From Minicystis rosea (GTDB taxonomy: Bacteria; Myxococcota_A; Polyangia; Polyangiales; Polyangiaceae): DNA of 64,000 nt. The notes under the pieces were generated by a model that worked only from the letters and a program-made list of their open reading frames with translations, made no database searches and was not told the origin of the DNA. Each line of letters starts with the position of its first letter. Positions within the stretch are counted from its first letter, which is position 1. The translations under genes and the position numbers were made by a program. Shown piece by piece: positions 30,357 to 41,064 of the stretch. The stretch lies in assembly GCA_001931535.1 (NCBI GenBank), contig CP016211.1, positions 958,501-1,022,500 of the forward strand, read 5' to 3'.

Positions 30357-31675
30357 ATGCAGAAGAAAATCGTCCGCGGCGTCGTTGCCCTGGCTCTCCT
30401 CGCGGCGGGGCCTTCGTCGTCCAGAGCCGCCTGCGCGCGGCACCGCAAGGTCGCGAGGGCGCGTCACCCGGTGGTCGCGAGGGCGGAGGCGCCGGCGGTG
30501 ATCGCGTCATCCCGGTCGTCGCGGCCGCCGTCACCCAGCGCGACATGCCCATCTACCTCGACGGCCTCGGCAGCGTGACGGCCTTCAACACCGTCACCGT
30601 GCGCCCGCAGGTCGAGGGCCGGATCGATCGCATCGCCTTCCGCGAAGGCCAGGAGGTGAAGAAGGGCGACCTCCTCGCGCAGATCGATCCGCGCTCGTAC
30701 CAGATCCAGCTCCACCAAGCCGAGGGCGCGCTCGCGCGCGACCGCGCCCAGCTCGACGGCGCCAAGCGGAACCTCGAGCGCTACCGCGAGATGCGCAAGG
30801 ACGGCCTCGTCGGCCAGCAGCAGGTCGACGATCAGGTCGCCGCCGTGGCGCAGCTCGAAGGCACCACGCGCGCGGACGCCGCGCAGATCGAGGGCGCTCG
30901 GCTCTCGCTCGACTTCGCGCGCGTGACCGCGCCGAGCGACGGTGTCACCGGCGTGCGCCTCGTCGATCAGGGCAACGTCGTCCGGCCGACGGACACGAAC
31001 GGCATCGTCGTCATCACCCAGATCGATCCCATCAGCGTCATCTTCACCCTCCCGCAGGACGATCTCCCGCGCGTCGCCAAGCAGCTCGCCGATGGGCCGG
31101 TGAAGGTCGAGGCGAAGAGCCGCGACGGCGCGCAGAAGCTCGGCGAGGGGCAGGTCACCGTCATCGACAACCAGATCAACCAGGCCACCGCGACGATCCG
31201 GCTCAAGGCCACGTTCCCGAACCCCGATCGCCAGCTCTGGCCGAACCAGTTCGTGAAGGCCCGCCTGCTCCTCACCACGCGCAAGAACGCGCTCGTGGTC
31301 CCCGCCTCGGTGGTGCAGCGCGGCCCCGACGGCACCTTCGCGTACGTCATCGGCGCCGATCAGAAGGTCGCGGTGCGGCCCATCCAGGTCGAGTCGACCG
31401 AGGGCGAGACCGCGATCTTGAGCGGCGGCCTCCAGATCGGCGAGCAGGTCGTCGTCGACGGTCAGTACCAGCTCCGGCCGGGCGCGCGCGTTCAGCCGCG
31501 CGTCGAAGGTGCGGGCGGTGGCCCGAAGGGCGCCGCGAGCGGCAACCCCGCGGCCGGCAAGCGCGGGAGGGAAGGCGGCAAAGAGGGCGGTCGCGAAGGC
31601 AAGGAGGGCGGCCACGGCCCCGAGGGCAAAGAGGGCCACGACGGCAAGAAGGGCGGGGAAGGGGCCCACCCGTGA
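30357..31675 (+). CDS. RND efflux periplasmic adaptor, MdtA-like (apparent frameshift)
   Basis: ATG at 30357, with GAGAGGGA upstream, starts a membrane anchor (MQKKIVRGVVALALLAAG). The reading frame of the rest is offset. Adding one G to GGGG at 30407-30410 continues it as AAGAFVVQSRLRAAPQ and gives about 440 residues. The adaptor body is typical of MdtA/AcrA: lipoyl halves (GSVTAFNTVTVRPQVEGRID and RVTAPSDGVTGVRLVDQGNV), a coiled-coil hairpin (about 40 residues each way) and the beta-barrel (NQFVKARLLLTTRKNALVVP). The last about 45 residues form a Gly/Lys/Glu-rich tail. It bridges the inner-membrane pumps to an outer-membrane channel, which is not encoded here. GTGA overlap couples it to the first pump gene. 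Confidence 0.85.
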
Positions 31676-34600
31676 GCATCTCCGAGATCTTCATCCGCCG
31701 TCCGGTGGCGACGACGCTGCTCATGATCGGGCTCCTGCTCGCGGGCATCGTCGGTTACAAGCAGCTCCCGGTCGCGGCGCTCCCGCAGGTCGATTACCCG
31801 ACCATCGTCGTCTCCACGCTGCTCCCCGGCGCGAGCGCCGAGACCATGGCCTCGGCGGTGACCACGCCGCTCGAGCGCCAGCTCGGGCAGATGCCGTCGC
31901 TCAGCCAGATGACGAGCGTGTCGAGCTTCGGCAGCTCGCAGATCACCCTGCAGTTCAGCCTCGATCGCAACATCGACGCCGCCGAGCAGGACGTGCAAGC
32001 CGCCATCAACGCGGCCTCCAACCTGCTCCCGCGCACGCTGCCGACGCCGCCGACCTACAGCAAGTCGAACCCCGCCGACACGCCCATCCTCACGCTCGCG
32101 GTCAGCTCCGACACCATCCCGCTCGATCAAGTCGACGACTACGCCGACTCGATCATGGCGCAGAAGATCTCGCAGGTCTCCGGCGTCGGCTTGGTGACGC
32201 TCGGCGGCGGGCAGAAGCCGGCGGTGCGCGTGCAGGTCGATCCCGCCGCGCTCGCGGGCCTCGGCCTCGGCCTCGAGGACGTGCGCCAGATGATCGTCCA
32301 GGCCAACGTCAACCAGCCCAAGGGCAACCTCGACGGGCCGCGGCAGGACTACATGATCGCGGCCAACGATCAGCTCCAGAAGGCCGACCACTACCGCTCG
32401 CTCGTCCTCGCCTACAAGAACGGATCGCCCGTGCGGCTCTCCGAGGTCGCGAGCGTCGTCGACGGCGTGGAGAACGCGCAGCTCGCGGGCTGGGCCAACG
32501 GCAAGCGCGCCGTCATCCTCAACGTGCAGCGCCAGCCCGGCGCCAACATCATCCAGGTCGCCGATCGCGTGAAGGCGCTCCTCCCGCAGCTCCGCGCGGT
32601 GCTCCCGCAGGGCGTCGACGTCACCATCCTGAGCGACCGCACCGAGACGGTGCGCGCCTCGGTCGAGGACGTCGAGTTCACCCTCGTGCTCACCATCGGG
32701 CTCGTCGTCGCGGTCATCTTCGTCTTCCTCCGCGACCTGCGCGCCACCGTCATCCCGGGCGTCGCCGTGCCCCTCTCGCTCGTGGGCACGTTCGGCGTGA
32801 TGTACCTGCTCGGCTACAGCCTCGACAACCTCTCGCTCATGGCGCTCACCATCTCGACGGGCTTCGTCGTCGACGACGCCATCGTGATGATCGAGAACAT
32901 TGCCCGCTACATCGAGGAGGGCGATCCCCCGTTCGAGGCCGCGCTCAAGGGCTCGAAGCAGATCGGCTTCACCATCCTCTCGCTCACGGTCTCGCTCGTG
33001 GCCGTGCTCATCCCGCTGCTCTTCATGGGCGGCGTCATCGGCCGCCTCTTCCGCGAGTTCGCGGTCACGCTCGCCACCGCCATCGCCGTGTCGGCCGTGC
33101 TCTCGCTCTCGCTCACGCCGATGATGTGCGCCCACCTCCTGAAGAGCCACGGCCCCGACACCCAAGGCCGCTTCTACCGCTGGTCGGAGGCCGCCTTCGA
33201 GTGGATGGTCGCGGTCTACGATCGCGGCCTCAAGTGGGTGCTCCAGCACCAGCGCACCACGCTCGCCGTCACCATCGGCACCGTCGTCCTCACCGGCCTG
33301 CTCGCGGTCGTCATCCCCAAGGGCTTCTTCCCGCAGCAGGACACCGGGATGATCGTCGGCGTCACCGAGGCGTCGCCGGGCATCTCCTTCACGCGCATGA
33401 TGGATCGCCAGCGCGCCATCACCGACGTCGTCCTCGCCGATCCCGACGTCGCCACCGTCGCCTCGTTCATCGGCGCCGACGGCACCAACGCCACCACCAA
33501 CAGCGGCCGCCTCTCCATCGCGCTCAAGCCGCGGAGCGAGCGCAAGGCCGACGCCGAGCAGATCATCGCGCGCCTCCGGCCCAAGCTCGCCGAGGTCGAC
33601 GGCATCGCCCTCTACCTGCAGTCCGTGCAGGACCTCACCATCGATAGCCGCACGAGCCGCACGCAGTACCAGTACACGCTGGAGGACGCGAACGCCGAGG
33701 AGCTCCGCGCCTTCGCCCCCAAGATGCTGGCCGCGCTCCAAGAGCTGCCCCAGCTCCGCGACGTCGCCAGCGATCAGCAGAGCGAAGGCCTCACCATGTC
33801 GCTCACCATCGATCGCGACACGGCCTCGCGCCTCGGCGTGGTGCCGCAGGCCATCGACGACGCGCTCTACGACGCCTTCGGCCAGCGCCAGGTCTCGACC
33901 ATCTTCACGCAGCTCAACCTCTACCGCGTCATCCTCGAGGTGAAGCCCGAGCTGCAGGAGAACCCCGACGCGCTCGCGCAGATCTACGTGAAGTCCGCGA
34001 CCGGCGACCAAGTCCCGCTCAGCGCCTTCACCACGATGTCGCGCACCGTGAGCCCGCTCGCCATCCCGCACCAGGGCCAGTTCCCCTCGGTCACGCTCTC
34101 GTTCGACACCGCGCCCGGCGTCGCCCTCGGCGAGGCCGTCGACGTCATCCACGCGACCGAGCAGAAGATCGGCCTCCCGCCCAGCATCCGCGCCGGCTTC
34201 CAAGGCACGGCGCAGGCCTTCAGCGCGTCGCTCGAGAGCGAGCCGCTCCTCATCCTGGCCGCGCTCATCACCGTCTACGTCGTCCTCGGGGTGCTCTACG
34301 AGAGCTACATCCACCCCGTCACGATCCTCTCCACGCTGCCGTCCGCGGGCATCGGCGCGCTGCTCGCGCTCATGGTGTGCCGCACCGACTTCAGCATCAT
34401 CGCGCTCATCGGCGTGATCCTGCTCATCGGCATCGTGAAGAAGAACGCCATCATGATGATCGACTTCGCCCTCGAAGCGGAGCGCGACATGGGCATGACG
34501 CCGGAGGAGTCGATCTACAAAGCCTGCCTCCTCCGCTTCCGGCCCATCATGATGACCACGCTGGCCGCGCTCCTCGGCGGCCTGCCCCTCGCGCTCGGCA

Positions 34601-34782
34601 GCGGCACCGGATCGGAGCTGCGCCGCCCGCTCGGCATCGCCATCGTCGGCGGCCTGATCATCTCGCAGATCCTCACGCTCTACACGACGCCGATCATCTA
34701 CCTCTACATGGATCGGCTCGGTCGCTACCTCCGCCGCGGCAAGCCCGCTGCGAGCCACCTCGCGCCGGAGCCCGCGCCGTGA
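31672..34782 (+). CDS. RND multidrug efflux transporter, MdtB-like
   Basis: A 1036-residue pump with twelve membrane segments and two large periplasmic loops, as in the HAE1 RND family. It begins ISEIFIRRPVATTLLMIG; the proton-relay aspartates are in TM4 (GFVVDDAIVMIEN). The Lys after the second half (GIVKKNAIMMIDFALEAERD) matches the family. It exports hydrophobic or amphiphilic compounds driven by proton flow. GTG start overlaps the adaptor stop; the stop overlaps the start of the second pump. Two different RND genes in tandem after one adaptor is the MdtABC arrangement, in which MdtB and MdtC form a mixed trimer. Confidence 0.95.
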   Translation: MSISEIFIRRPVATTLLMIGLLLAGIVGYKQLPVAALPQVDYPTIVVSTLLPGASAETMASAVTTPLERQLGQMPSLSQMTSVSSFGSSQITLQFSLDRNIDAAEQDVQAAINAASNLLPRTLPTPPTYSKSNPADTPILTLAVSSDTIPLDQVDDYADSIMAQKISQVSGVGLVTLGGGQKPAVRVQVDPAALAGLGLGLEDVRQMIVQANVNQPKGNLDGPRQDYMIAANDQLQKADHYRSLVLAYKNGSPVRLSEVASVVDGVENAQLAGWANGKRAVILNVQRQPGANIIQVADRVKALLPQLRAVLPQGVDVTILSDRTETVRASVEDVEFTLVLTIGLVVAVIFVFLRDLRATVIPGVAVPLSLVGTFGVMYLLGYSLDNLSLMALTISTGFVVDDAIVMIENIARYIEEGDPPFEAALKGSKQIGFTILSLTVSLVAVLIPLLFMGGVIGRLFREFAVTLATAIAVSAVLSLSLTPMMCAHLLKSHGPDTQGRFYRWSEAAFEWMVAVYDRGLKWVLQHQRTTLAVTIGTVVLTGLLAVVIPKGFFPQQDTGMIVGVTEASPGISFTRMMDRQRAITDVVLADPDVATVASFIGADGTNATTNSGRLSIALKPRSERKADAEQIIARLRPKLAEVDGIALYLQSVQDLTIDSRTSRTQYQYTLEDANAEELRAFAPKMLAALQELPQLRDVASDQQSEGLTMSLTIDRDTASRLGVVPQAIDDALYDAFGQRQVSTIFTQLNLYRVILEVKPELQENPDALAQIYVKSATGDQVPLSAFTTMSRTVSPLAIPHQGQFPSVTLSFDTAPGVALGEAVDVIHATEQKIGLPPSIRAGFQGTAQAFSASLESEPLLILAALITVYVVLGVLYESYIHPVTILSTLPSAGIGALLALMVCRTDFSIIALIGVILLIGIVKKNAIMMIDFALEAERDMGMTPEESIYKACLLRFRPIMMTTLAALLGGLPLALGSGTGSELRRPLGIAIVGGLIISQILTLYTTPIIYLYMDRLGRYLRRGKPAASHLAPEPAP

Positions 34783-37700
34783 GCTTCTCCGAGACCTTCA
34801 TCCGGCGGCCGATCGCCACCTCGCTGCTCGCGCTCGCCATCCTGCTCTCGGGCATCGCGGCCTACCTGCTGCTCCCGGTGGCGCCGCTCCCGCGCGTGGA
34901 TTTCCCCACCATCCAGGTCTCGGCCGCGCTCCCGGGCGCGAGCCCGGAGACCATGGCCTCGGCCGTGGCCACGCCGCTCGAGCGCCGCTTCGGTCGCATC
35001 GCCGGCATCAGCGAGATCACCTCGGTGAGCTCCCTCGGCACCACGCAGATCACGCTCCAGTTCGATCTCGATCGTGACGTCGAGGCGGCCGCGCGCGACG
35101 TGCAAGCCGCCATCAACGCGGCCGGCGGCGAGCTGCCCACGAACCTGCCGAACCGGCCCACGTACCGCAAGGTCAACCCGGCGGACTCGCCGATCCTCAT
35201 CCTCTCGCTCACGTCGGAGACCATGCCGCTCGCGCAGATCTTCGACGTCGCCAACAGCGTCCTCGCCCAGAAGATCTCGCAGGTCGAGGGCGTGGGCCAG
35301 GTCTTCGTCGGCGGCGGGCAGCAGCCCGCGGTGCGCGTGCAGGCCGATCCCGCCGCGCTCGCGGGCCTCGGCCTCAGCCTCGAGGACGTACGCACCACGC
35401 TCACGCAGGCCACCGTCGATCAGCCGAAGGGCAGCCTCGGCGGGCAGAACGCGCACACCATCGCGGCCAACGATCAGCTCTTCGGCGCCGAGGCGTACCG
35501 GCAGATCATCGTCTCGTACAAGAACGGCGCCACCGTGCGCCTCGGCGACGTGGCCCGCGTCTTCGATGACGTGGAGAACGCCCGCGTGGCCGCGTGGAAG
35601 ACGGGCACGCGCGCGGTGCTCATCATCATCCGGAGGCAGCCCGGCGCGAACATCATCCAGACCATCGAGCGCGTGAAGGCGCTCATCCCCGCGCTCGGCC
35701 GCGCCATCTCCCCGGCCGTCAAAATCGAGGTGGCCGTCGATCGCGCCCAGACCATCCGCGCCTCGGTGCGCGACGTCGAGGAGACGCTCGTCCTCTCCGT
35801 GGCGCTCGTGGTGGTCGTCGTCTTCGCCTTCCTCCGCAGCCTGCGCGCCACCGTTATCCCCAGCGTCGCCGTGCCGCTGTCGCTCGTCGCCACCTTCGGC
35901 GTCATGTACCTGCTCGACTACAGCCTCGACAACCTCTCGCTGATGGCGCTCACCATCTCGACCGGGTTCGTCGTCGACGACGCCATCGTCGTCACGGAGA
36001 ACGTCGCGCGCTTCACCGAGCTCGGCGATCCGCCGCTCGTCGCCGCCATCAAGGGCGCGCGCCAGATCGGCTTCACCATCATCTCCATCACCGTCTCGCT
36101 CCTCGCCGTCTTCATCCCCATCCTCCTCATGGGCGGCGTCGTCGGCCGGCTCTTCCGCGAGTTCGCCGTCACGCTCAGCGTGGCCATCGCCGTCTCGGCC
36201 GTCGTCTCGCTGACGCTCACGCCGATGATGTGCGCGCGCCTCCTGCGCCACGAAGACCCCGCGAGCCACGGCCGCCTCTACACGGCCTCGGAGCGCTTCT
36301 TCAACGGCCTCGTCTCCGCCTACGGCCGCGGCCTCCGCTGGGTCCTCGCCCATCGCCGCCTCACGCTCGCGGCCACGTTGGGCACGCTCGCGCTCACCGT
36401 TTATCTCTTCACCGCCGTCCCCAAAGGCCTCTTCCCCCAGCAGGACACGGGCCTGCTCATGGGCTTCTCCGAGTCCGGACAAGACACCTCGTTCCCTGCC
36501 ATGAAGGAGCGCCAAGAGGCGGTGAACGCCGTCCTCGCCTCCGATCCCGACGTGGAGAACTTCGTCTCCTTCATCGGATCCGGCGGCGGCTCCACGAGCA
36601 ACACCGGCACCGTCTTCGTCGGCCTCAAGCCGCGCCCCGAGCGCAAGGCCAGCGCCGACGAGATCATCGGCCGCCTCCGCCCCAAGCTCGCCAAGATCCC
36701 GGGCATCACCCTCTATCTGCAAGCCGCCCAGGATCTCCGCGTCGGCGGCCGCGCCGCGCGCACCCAATACCAATACACGCTCCAAGACGCGAACGTCGAC
36801 GAGCTCCGCGCCTGGGCCCCGCGCGTGCTCGACGCCATGAAGGGCCTCCCGCAGCTCAAGGACGTGGCCAGCGATCTCCAGACCGCCGGCCTCCAGCTCA
36901 GCCTCGACATCGATCGCGACACCGCCGCTCGCCTCGGCATCAGCATTCAAGCCATCGACGACACCCTTTACGACGCCTTCGGCCAAAGGCAGGTCGCCAC
37001 CACCTTCACGCAGCAGAATCAATATCGCGTCGTCATGGAGGCGAAGCCCGAGCTCGGCCAAGGCCCCGACGTCCTCGCGCAGCTCTACGTGCGATCGCAG
37101 AGCGGCGCGCTCGTGCCCCTCTCCACATTCGCGCACCGCGCGCCCACGGTCACCGCCCTCTCGCTCACGCATCAAGGCCAGTTCCCCGCGGTGACCATCT
37201 CCTTCAACCTCGCGCCCGGCGCCTCGCTCAGCCAAGCGGTGGACGCCATTCACGCCGCCGAGCTGCGCATCGGCCTCCCCGCCAACGTACACGCCGCCTT
37301 TCAGGGCACCGCGCAGGCCTTCAGCGCCTCTCTGTCGAGCCAGCCGTTCCTCATCCTGGCGGCGCTCATCACCGTCTACATCGTCCTCGGCGTGCTCTAC
37401 GAGAGCTACATCCACCCGATTACCATTCTCTCCACGCTGCCCTCCGCGGGCGTCGGCGCGCTCCTCGCGCTCATGATCTGCAAGACCGAGCTCTCCATCA
37501 TCGCGCTCATCGGTCTCATCCTCCTCATCGGCATCGTGAAGAAGAACGCCATCATGATGATCGACTTCGCCCTCGAGCTCGAGCGCGACCAAGGCATGGA
37601 TCCGGCCCAATCGATCTACGAAGCCTGCCTCCTCCGCTTTCGGCCCATCCTCATGACGACCATGGCCGCGCTCCTCGGCGGCTTGCCCCTCGCGCTCGGC

Positions 37701-37892
37701 ACCGGCACCGGCGCGGAGCTGCGCCGCCCGCTCGGCATCGCCATCGTCGGCGGCCTCATCATCTCGCAGATCCTCACGCTCTTCACCACGCCCGTCATCT
37801 ACCTGGCCCTCGACCGCTTCTCCCGCCGCCGCCGCGGCGAAGGGCCCCGCTCCCGCCGCGCGAGCCTCACGCCCGCTGCTTCCAGCACCTGA
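34779..37892 (+). CDS. RND multidrug efflux transporter, MdtC-like
   Basis: A 1037-residue paralogue of the preceding pump, starting with GTG in a GTGA overlap (VSFSETFIRRPIATSLLALA). The TM4 aspartates (GFVVDDAIVVTEN) and the relay Lys (GIVKKNAIMMIDFALELERD) are kept, so it should be proton-coupled. Long stretches match the first pump, indicating an old tandem duplication. In E. coli MdtBC only one of the two pump proteins needs active proton transfer; both look competent here. No outer-membrane TolC-like gene follows. Confidence 0.95.
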   Translation: MSFSETFIRRPIATSLLALAILLSGIAAYLLLPVAPLPRVDFPTIQVSAALPGASPETMASAVATPLERRFGRIAGISEITSVSSLGTTQITLQFDLDRDVEAAARDVQAAINAAGGELPTNLPNRPTYRKVNPADSPILILSLTSETMPLAQIFDVANSVLAQKISQVEGVGQVFVGGGQQPAVRVQADPAALAGLGLSLEDVRTTLTQATVDQPKGSLGGQNAHTIAANDQLFGAEAYRQIIVSYKNGATVRLGDVARVFDDVENARVAAWKTGTRAVLIIIRRQPGANIIQTIERVKALIPALGRAISPAVKIEVAVDRAQTIRASVRDVEETLVLSVALVVVVVFAFLRSLRATVIPSVAVPLSLVATFGVMYLLDYSLDNLSLMALTISTGFVVDDAIVVTENVARFTELGDPPLVAAIKGARQIGFTIISITVSLLAVFIPILLMGGVVGRLFREFAVTLSVAIAVSAVVSLTLTPMMCARLLRHEDPASHGRLYTASERFFNGLVSAYGRGLRWVLAHRRLTLAATLGTLALTVYLFTAVPKGLFPQQDTGLLMGFSESGQDTSFPAMKERQEAVNAVLASDPDVENFVSFIGSGGGSTSNTGTVFVGLKPRPERKASADEIIGRLRPKLAKIPGITLYLQAAQDLRVGGRAARTQYQYTLQDANVDELRAWAPRVLDAMKGLPQLKDVASDLQTAGLQLSLDIDRDTAARLGISIQAIDDTLYDAFGQRQVATTFTQQNQYRVVMEAKPELGQGPDVLAQLYVRSQSGALVPLSTFAHRAPTVTALSLTHQGQFPAVTISFNLAPGASLSQAVDAIHAAELRIGLPANVHAAFQGTAQAFSASLSSQPFLILAALITVYIVLGVLYESYIHPITILSTLPSAGVGALLALMICKTELSIIALIGLILLIGIVKKNAIMMIDFALELERDQGMDPAQSIYEACLLRFRPILMTTMAALLGGLPLALGTGTGAELRRPLGIAIVGGLIISQILTLFTTPVIYLALDRFSRRRRGEGPRSRRASLTPAASST

Positions 37893-37972
37893 TCCGTTTG
37901 CGACACGAGCGCGCTCCACGTCCACGAGCGCGCTCGAATGCTCGAGCCGCGGCCGCGTGGTAAAACGCGCCG

Positions 37973-38584
37973 ATGCCTTCCTTGAACACCATCGGTCGCA
38001 TCGTCGTTGCTTGGGGCGCTCTGTCGTCGATAGCCATGCTCTCGTTCGCAGGATGCGAATCCAGCAGCGGAAGCTCGGGCAGCGGAGGCTCGGGCGGCGG
38101 GAGCTCGAGCAGCGGGAGCTCGGGCGGCGGCGGCTCCACCGGCACGACCACCGGCGAGCCGAAGACGTGTCGCGGCGACATCTCCACCTGCGATCCGGGC
38201 GGCAACACGCGTTGCTTTTTCGCTGACGGCTGCTTCGGTGACGGCAGCTCGTGCTTCACCCCCGGCAACGGCAGCATGATGCGGTGCACCGCCGACACCG
38301 ACTGCGCCTCGGGTTTCTGCATGCCCTGCGGCACCGGCTGGAGCATCTGTCGAGACCTCGGTTGCAGCGATACGAGCTGCGGCCCCGCATACACGTGCAG
38401 CTCCGACAACCACTGCGTCCTCCGCGCCTGCCAAGCCGACACCGATTGCCCGGAGAACCACCGCTGTGATCCGAGCGAGCACACCTGTGCGCGCAAGCCT
38501 TGCCAAACCGATGGCGATTGCGCCGGCTACTGCATCAGCGGTTTCTGCACCGAAAAGCTCGGCGAGTGTGTGCTCTGCATCTGA
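37973..38584 (+). CDS. Cysteine-rich lipoprotein with Ser/Gly linker
   Basis: A 203-residue protein with an N-terminal signal and lipobox (SSIAMLSFAGC), then a Ser/Gly linker of about 35 residues and a domain with about 30 cysteines. The cysteines are in repeated CxxDxDCxxGxC-type units (CTADTDCASGFCMPC, CQADTDCPENHRCDP, CQTDGDCAGYCISGFC). Such disulfide-rich surface lipoproteins are abundant in Polyangia; function unknown. It lies downstream of the RND genes but 80 bases separate them and nothing ties it to efflux. Confidence 0.82.
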   Translation: MPSLNTIGRIVVAWGALSSIAMLSFAGCESSSGSSGSGGSGGGSSSSGSSGGGGSTGTTTGEPKTCRGDISTCDPGGNTRCFFADGCFGDGSSCFTPGNGSMMRCTADTDCASGFCMPCGTGWSICRDLGCSDTSCGPAYTCSSDNHCVLRACQADTDCPENHRCDPSEHTCARKPCQTDGDCAGYCISGFCTEKLGECVLCI

Positions 38585-38708
38585 AAGCTTGCTCCTTCAC
38601 CAGGGCGCCTCGCGAAGATAGCCAATCTTCGAGATGAACCCTCGGCATGGCTCGAAGCACGATGACCGCCGAGACTCGGAGTCAGCTCGACGCGACGGAA
38701 GGACGCCG

Positions 38709-39709
38709 TCAGAGCACCTCCCTGCGGAGCGCGGGAAACACCTTTCCGACCTTCCCGAGCAGATACTCGCCATACGTCCCTTGGAACGCATGGACACTGG
38801 ACCCATCCCACCGCGCTTCGGCGTCGGCCGCGATGGTCTCGGCGCCGGGGATCGCGATCGGCTTGACCTCCACGTCGAAGCCCGGATCGAAGAAGAACGG
38901 AAACGACAGCCGATCTCGCCCCGCCGCATTTCGCACCCGATGCGGCGTCGAGCGATAGAGCCCACCCGTCATCCGATCGAGCATGTCACCGATGTTGCAC
39001 ACGAACGACCCGGGAACGGGCGGCGCCTCGATCCAACCTCCGCCCGACTTCACTTGCAGACCGCCGGCGTCATCCTGCCCGAGGAGGGTCATCAGGCCAT
39101 AATCGGTGTGCTCGCCGACGCCCCAAGTCTCCTCGTCACCGTCTGTCGGAGGTGGGTAGTTGAAGATGCGAAAGAGAATGAGCGGAGACCCGGTGTACCG
39201 ATCGGCGAAGTACGAAGCCGGCAGCCCGAGGCTCCGGGCGATTCCCTCCATCACCAGGTGGCCGACGCCGGTCAATGCATCCATGTACGCCAGCACGACG
39301 TCACGCAGCGCCGGGACTTCCGCCGGAAAGAGATTGCGCCCATGGAGCGGGGTACCGGCCTTCACGAGCGGATGATCGTCCGCAAGCTCGGCGCCGAAGT
39401 AGATCCCTTCCTTCCAATCGGGCTTGCCCGAGGTCAGCTCACCGCCCACGGGAAAATACCCGCGCCACGCTCGGCCTCCGCGCTCCATCCGGATCCGGAG
39501 CTTGGTCTCGCGATCGAGCGCGAAGAAGCGCCGGCTCAACCGATCCATCTCCACCTGGAGCGCCTCATCCACCCCATGTCCGACGACATAGAAGAACCCG
39601 TGCGCCCGGCACGCACGCCCAATCTGCAGCGCCACCTCGGCCGCCCCCCGCCGCCGTCGCGGAGCGGGCCGACATCGATCACAGGAATGCTCGACTGTTC
39701 TTCCGTCAC
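38709..39709 (-). CDS. 2-oxoglutarate/Fe(II) oxygenase, isopenicillin N synthase-like (apparent frameshift)
   Basis: GTG at 39709 starts TEEQSSIPVIDVGPLRD, the DIOX_N start of the isopenicillin-N-synthase/ACC-oxidase superfamily. The rest (EVALQIGRACRAHGFFYVVG onward) is in another frame. Adding one base to CCCCCC at 39644-39649 joins them into about 333 residues. The iron site is H-x-D...H: HTDYGLMTLLGQD and STPHRVRN, with the RxS 2-oxoglutarate motif RLSFPFFFDPG. These soluble enzymes hydroxylate or oxidise small molecules; the substrate is unknown. An in-frame stop just upstream fixes the start. If the break is real the gene is inactive. Confidence 0.78.
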
Positions 39710-39983
39710 GACGCCGATGCCATCGCGACCTCACGCCGGCGTCAACCGGGGGCGCGAGCACGCAACGCGCCCTCTTTCTCGGGCCTCACGAATGGGGGTG
39801 GCTTTGCGGGCCTGTTGCCGGCTCGAGCACGACGACGCTCGGTCGCGAGGCACAAAGAGTTTCCCGCAGCGAGGACCGGCGCGTGTTCGGCGGGATGTCG
39901 AGAAGGGATTCCGGGATGGAGGTTTGTTCCGCGCGCAGGCACACTTGGTTGAGCGGACGCAGTCGGCGAATTGGGAGAAGACG

Positions 39984-40961
39984 ATGCGAGCGGGGCAACA
40001 TCGAGCCAAGGAAGGACGTGATCGGCCGCGCTGGCGCGCGAAGCTCCGCCATCGACTGGATCGAACGCCCGCCGCCGCGCCGGTGCCCGATCCGGACACG
40101 AGCCTTCAGGCCTGGCTCCAGGATCGCGGCTGGGAAGAGCTTCCGGTAGATCAGCTCGAGAAGCTCGAGCTGACAGCCTATCTTCGCGCGACGGCGAGCA
40201 TCCCTCTCGCGCCCACCGAGCGCCTTCGGCAGCTCGCCATTGCGCTCGAGAGCTCGCTGCTTCGAGGGACGCAGCCCCGCGGATGGCTCGCGCTCGAACG
40301 AATCTACGCCTTCGGCAGATCGATTGATCCCGGCGACCCCGTGCTCGAGACCTCCCGCGCGATCACGGCGGAGCAGGCCGCGCGCGACGCGGATGATCAG
40401 CCGGATGTGAGGCGTCGAATGCTCCTCGTCGGAAAGGACGCCGCCGGTCGCGCCATCGATCTGAAGCCGGATCACGCCGCCGCTCACTACGTGCTCGGGA
40501 TGCTCGATTATTCGCGCAACGGGTCGCTCGAATCGGCTCTTGCATGTTTCGAGCGCGCCATTCGGCACGACCCGGCGTTGGGCTGGGCCCAGCTCTATCG
40601 TGCGCACTGCCTCCATGATCTGGAGCGCTGGGCCGAGGCGGCGCAAGCCTACGCGGACGTCGACCCATCCTACTTCACAGGACGGTCGGCCTGGCGCTAC
40701 GACTTGCTCCGTGAGCAACGCGCCTTTTGCCTCCTGCAAGCCGGAGACGAGGAACGAGCGTTGGCCGAATTCCTCGCCATCCTTCACCGCTACGAGCGCG
40801 AGCCGAGATTGGCGCGGTGGCAGCTCTTGCGCGAGCTGACTGCCGCTGCGAAGGGCTCGCTCCACGCCGAGCTGTCGGATCGCTTCGCGCAACTCCTTCT
40901 CGCCATCGAAAGGCTGGACGCGCCCGCCGAGACGGATGAAGCGAGCGACGACATGGACTGA
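39984..40961 (+). CDS. Tetratricopeptide-repeat protein
   Basis: About 325 residues from ATG at 39984. The N-terminal about 90 residues are basic and then helical (LEKLELTAYLRATASIPLAP). From about residue 160 TPR units are visible: GRAIDLKPDHAAAHYVLGML, ALACFERAIRHDPALGWAQL and WAEAAQAYADVDPSYF. A further pair is degenerate. TPR domains mount protein-protein contacts; no enzymatic domain is seen. It is upstream of the ADP-ribosylglycohydrolase gene on the same strand, 103 bases away, and may be part of that group. Confidence 0.8.
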   Translation: MRAGQHRAKEGRDRPRWRAKLRHRLDRTPAAAPVPDPDTSLQAWLQDRGWEELPVDQLEKLELTAYLRATASIPLAPTERLRQLAIALESSLLRGTQPRGWLALERIYAFGRSIDPGDPVLETSRAITAEQAARDADDQPDVRRRMLLVGKDAAGRAIDLKPDHAAAHYVLGMLDYSRNGSLESALACFERAIRHDPALGWAQLYRAHCLHDLERWAEAAQAYADVDPSYFTGRSAWRYDLLREQRAFCLLQAGDEERALAEFLAILHRYEREPRLARWQLLRELTAAAKGSLHAELSDRFAQLLLAIERLDAPAETDEASDDMD

Positions 40962-41064
40962 TGCGCGCAAGCCGCCGCATCACACCATCGTGGATGGGCG
41001 CCCGAGTGACGGCGCGAGACGAGCGCAGCGTCATGCAGTAAGGTCCTCTGCCACGGGAGGATGG

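Noticed and set aside
31492..37925. Very long minus-strand open frames opposite the RND genes
   Set aside because: Composition is Glu/Arg/Asp-rich antisense of membrane protein codons; the plus-strand pumps are unmistakable.
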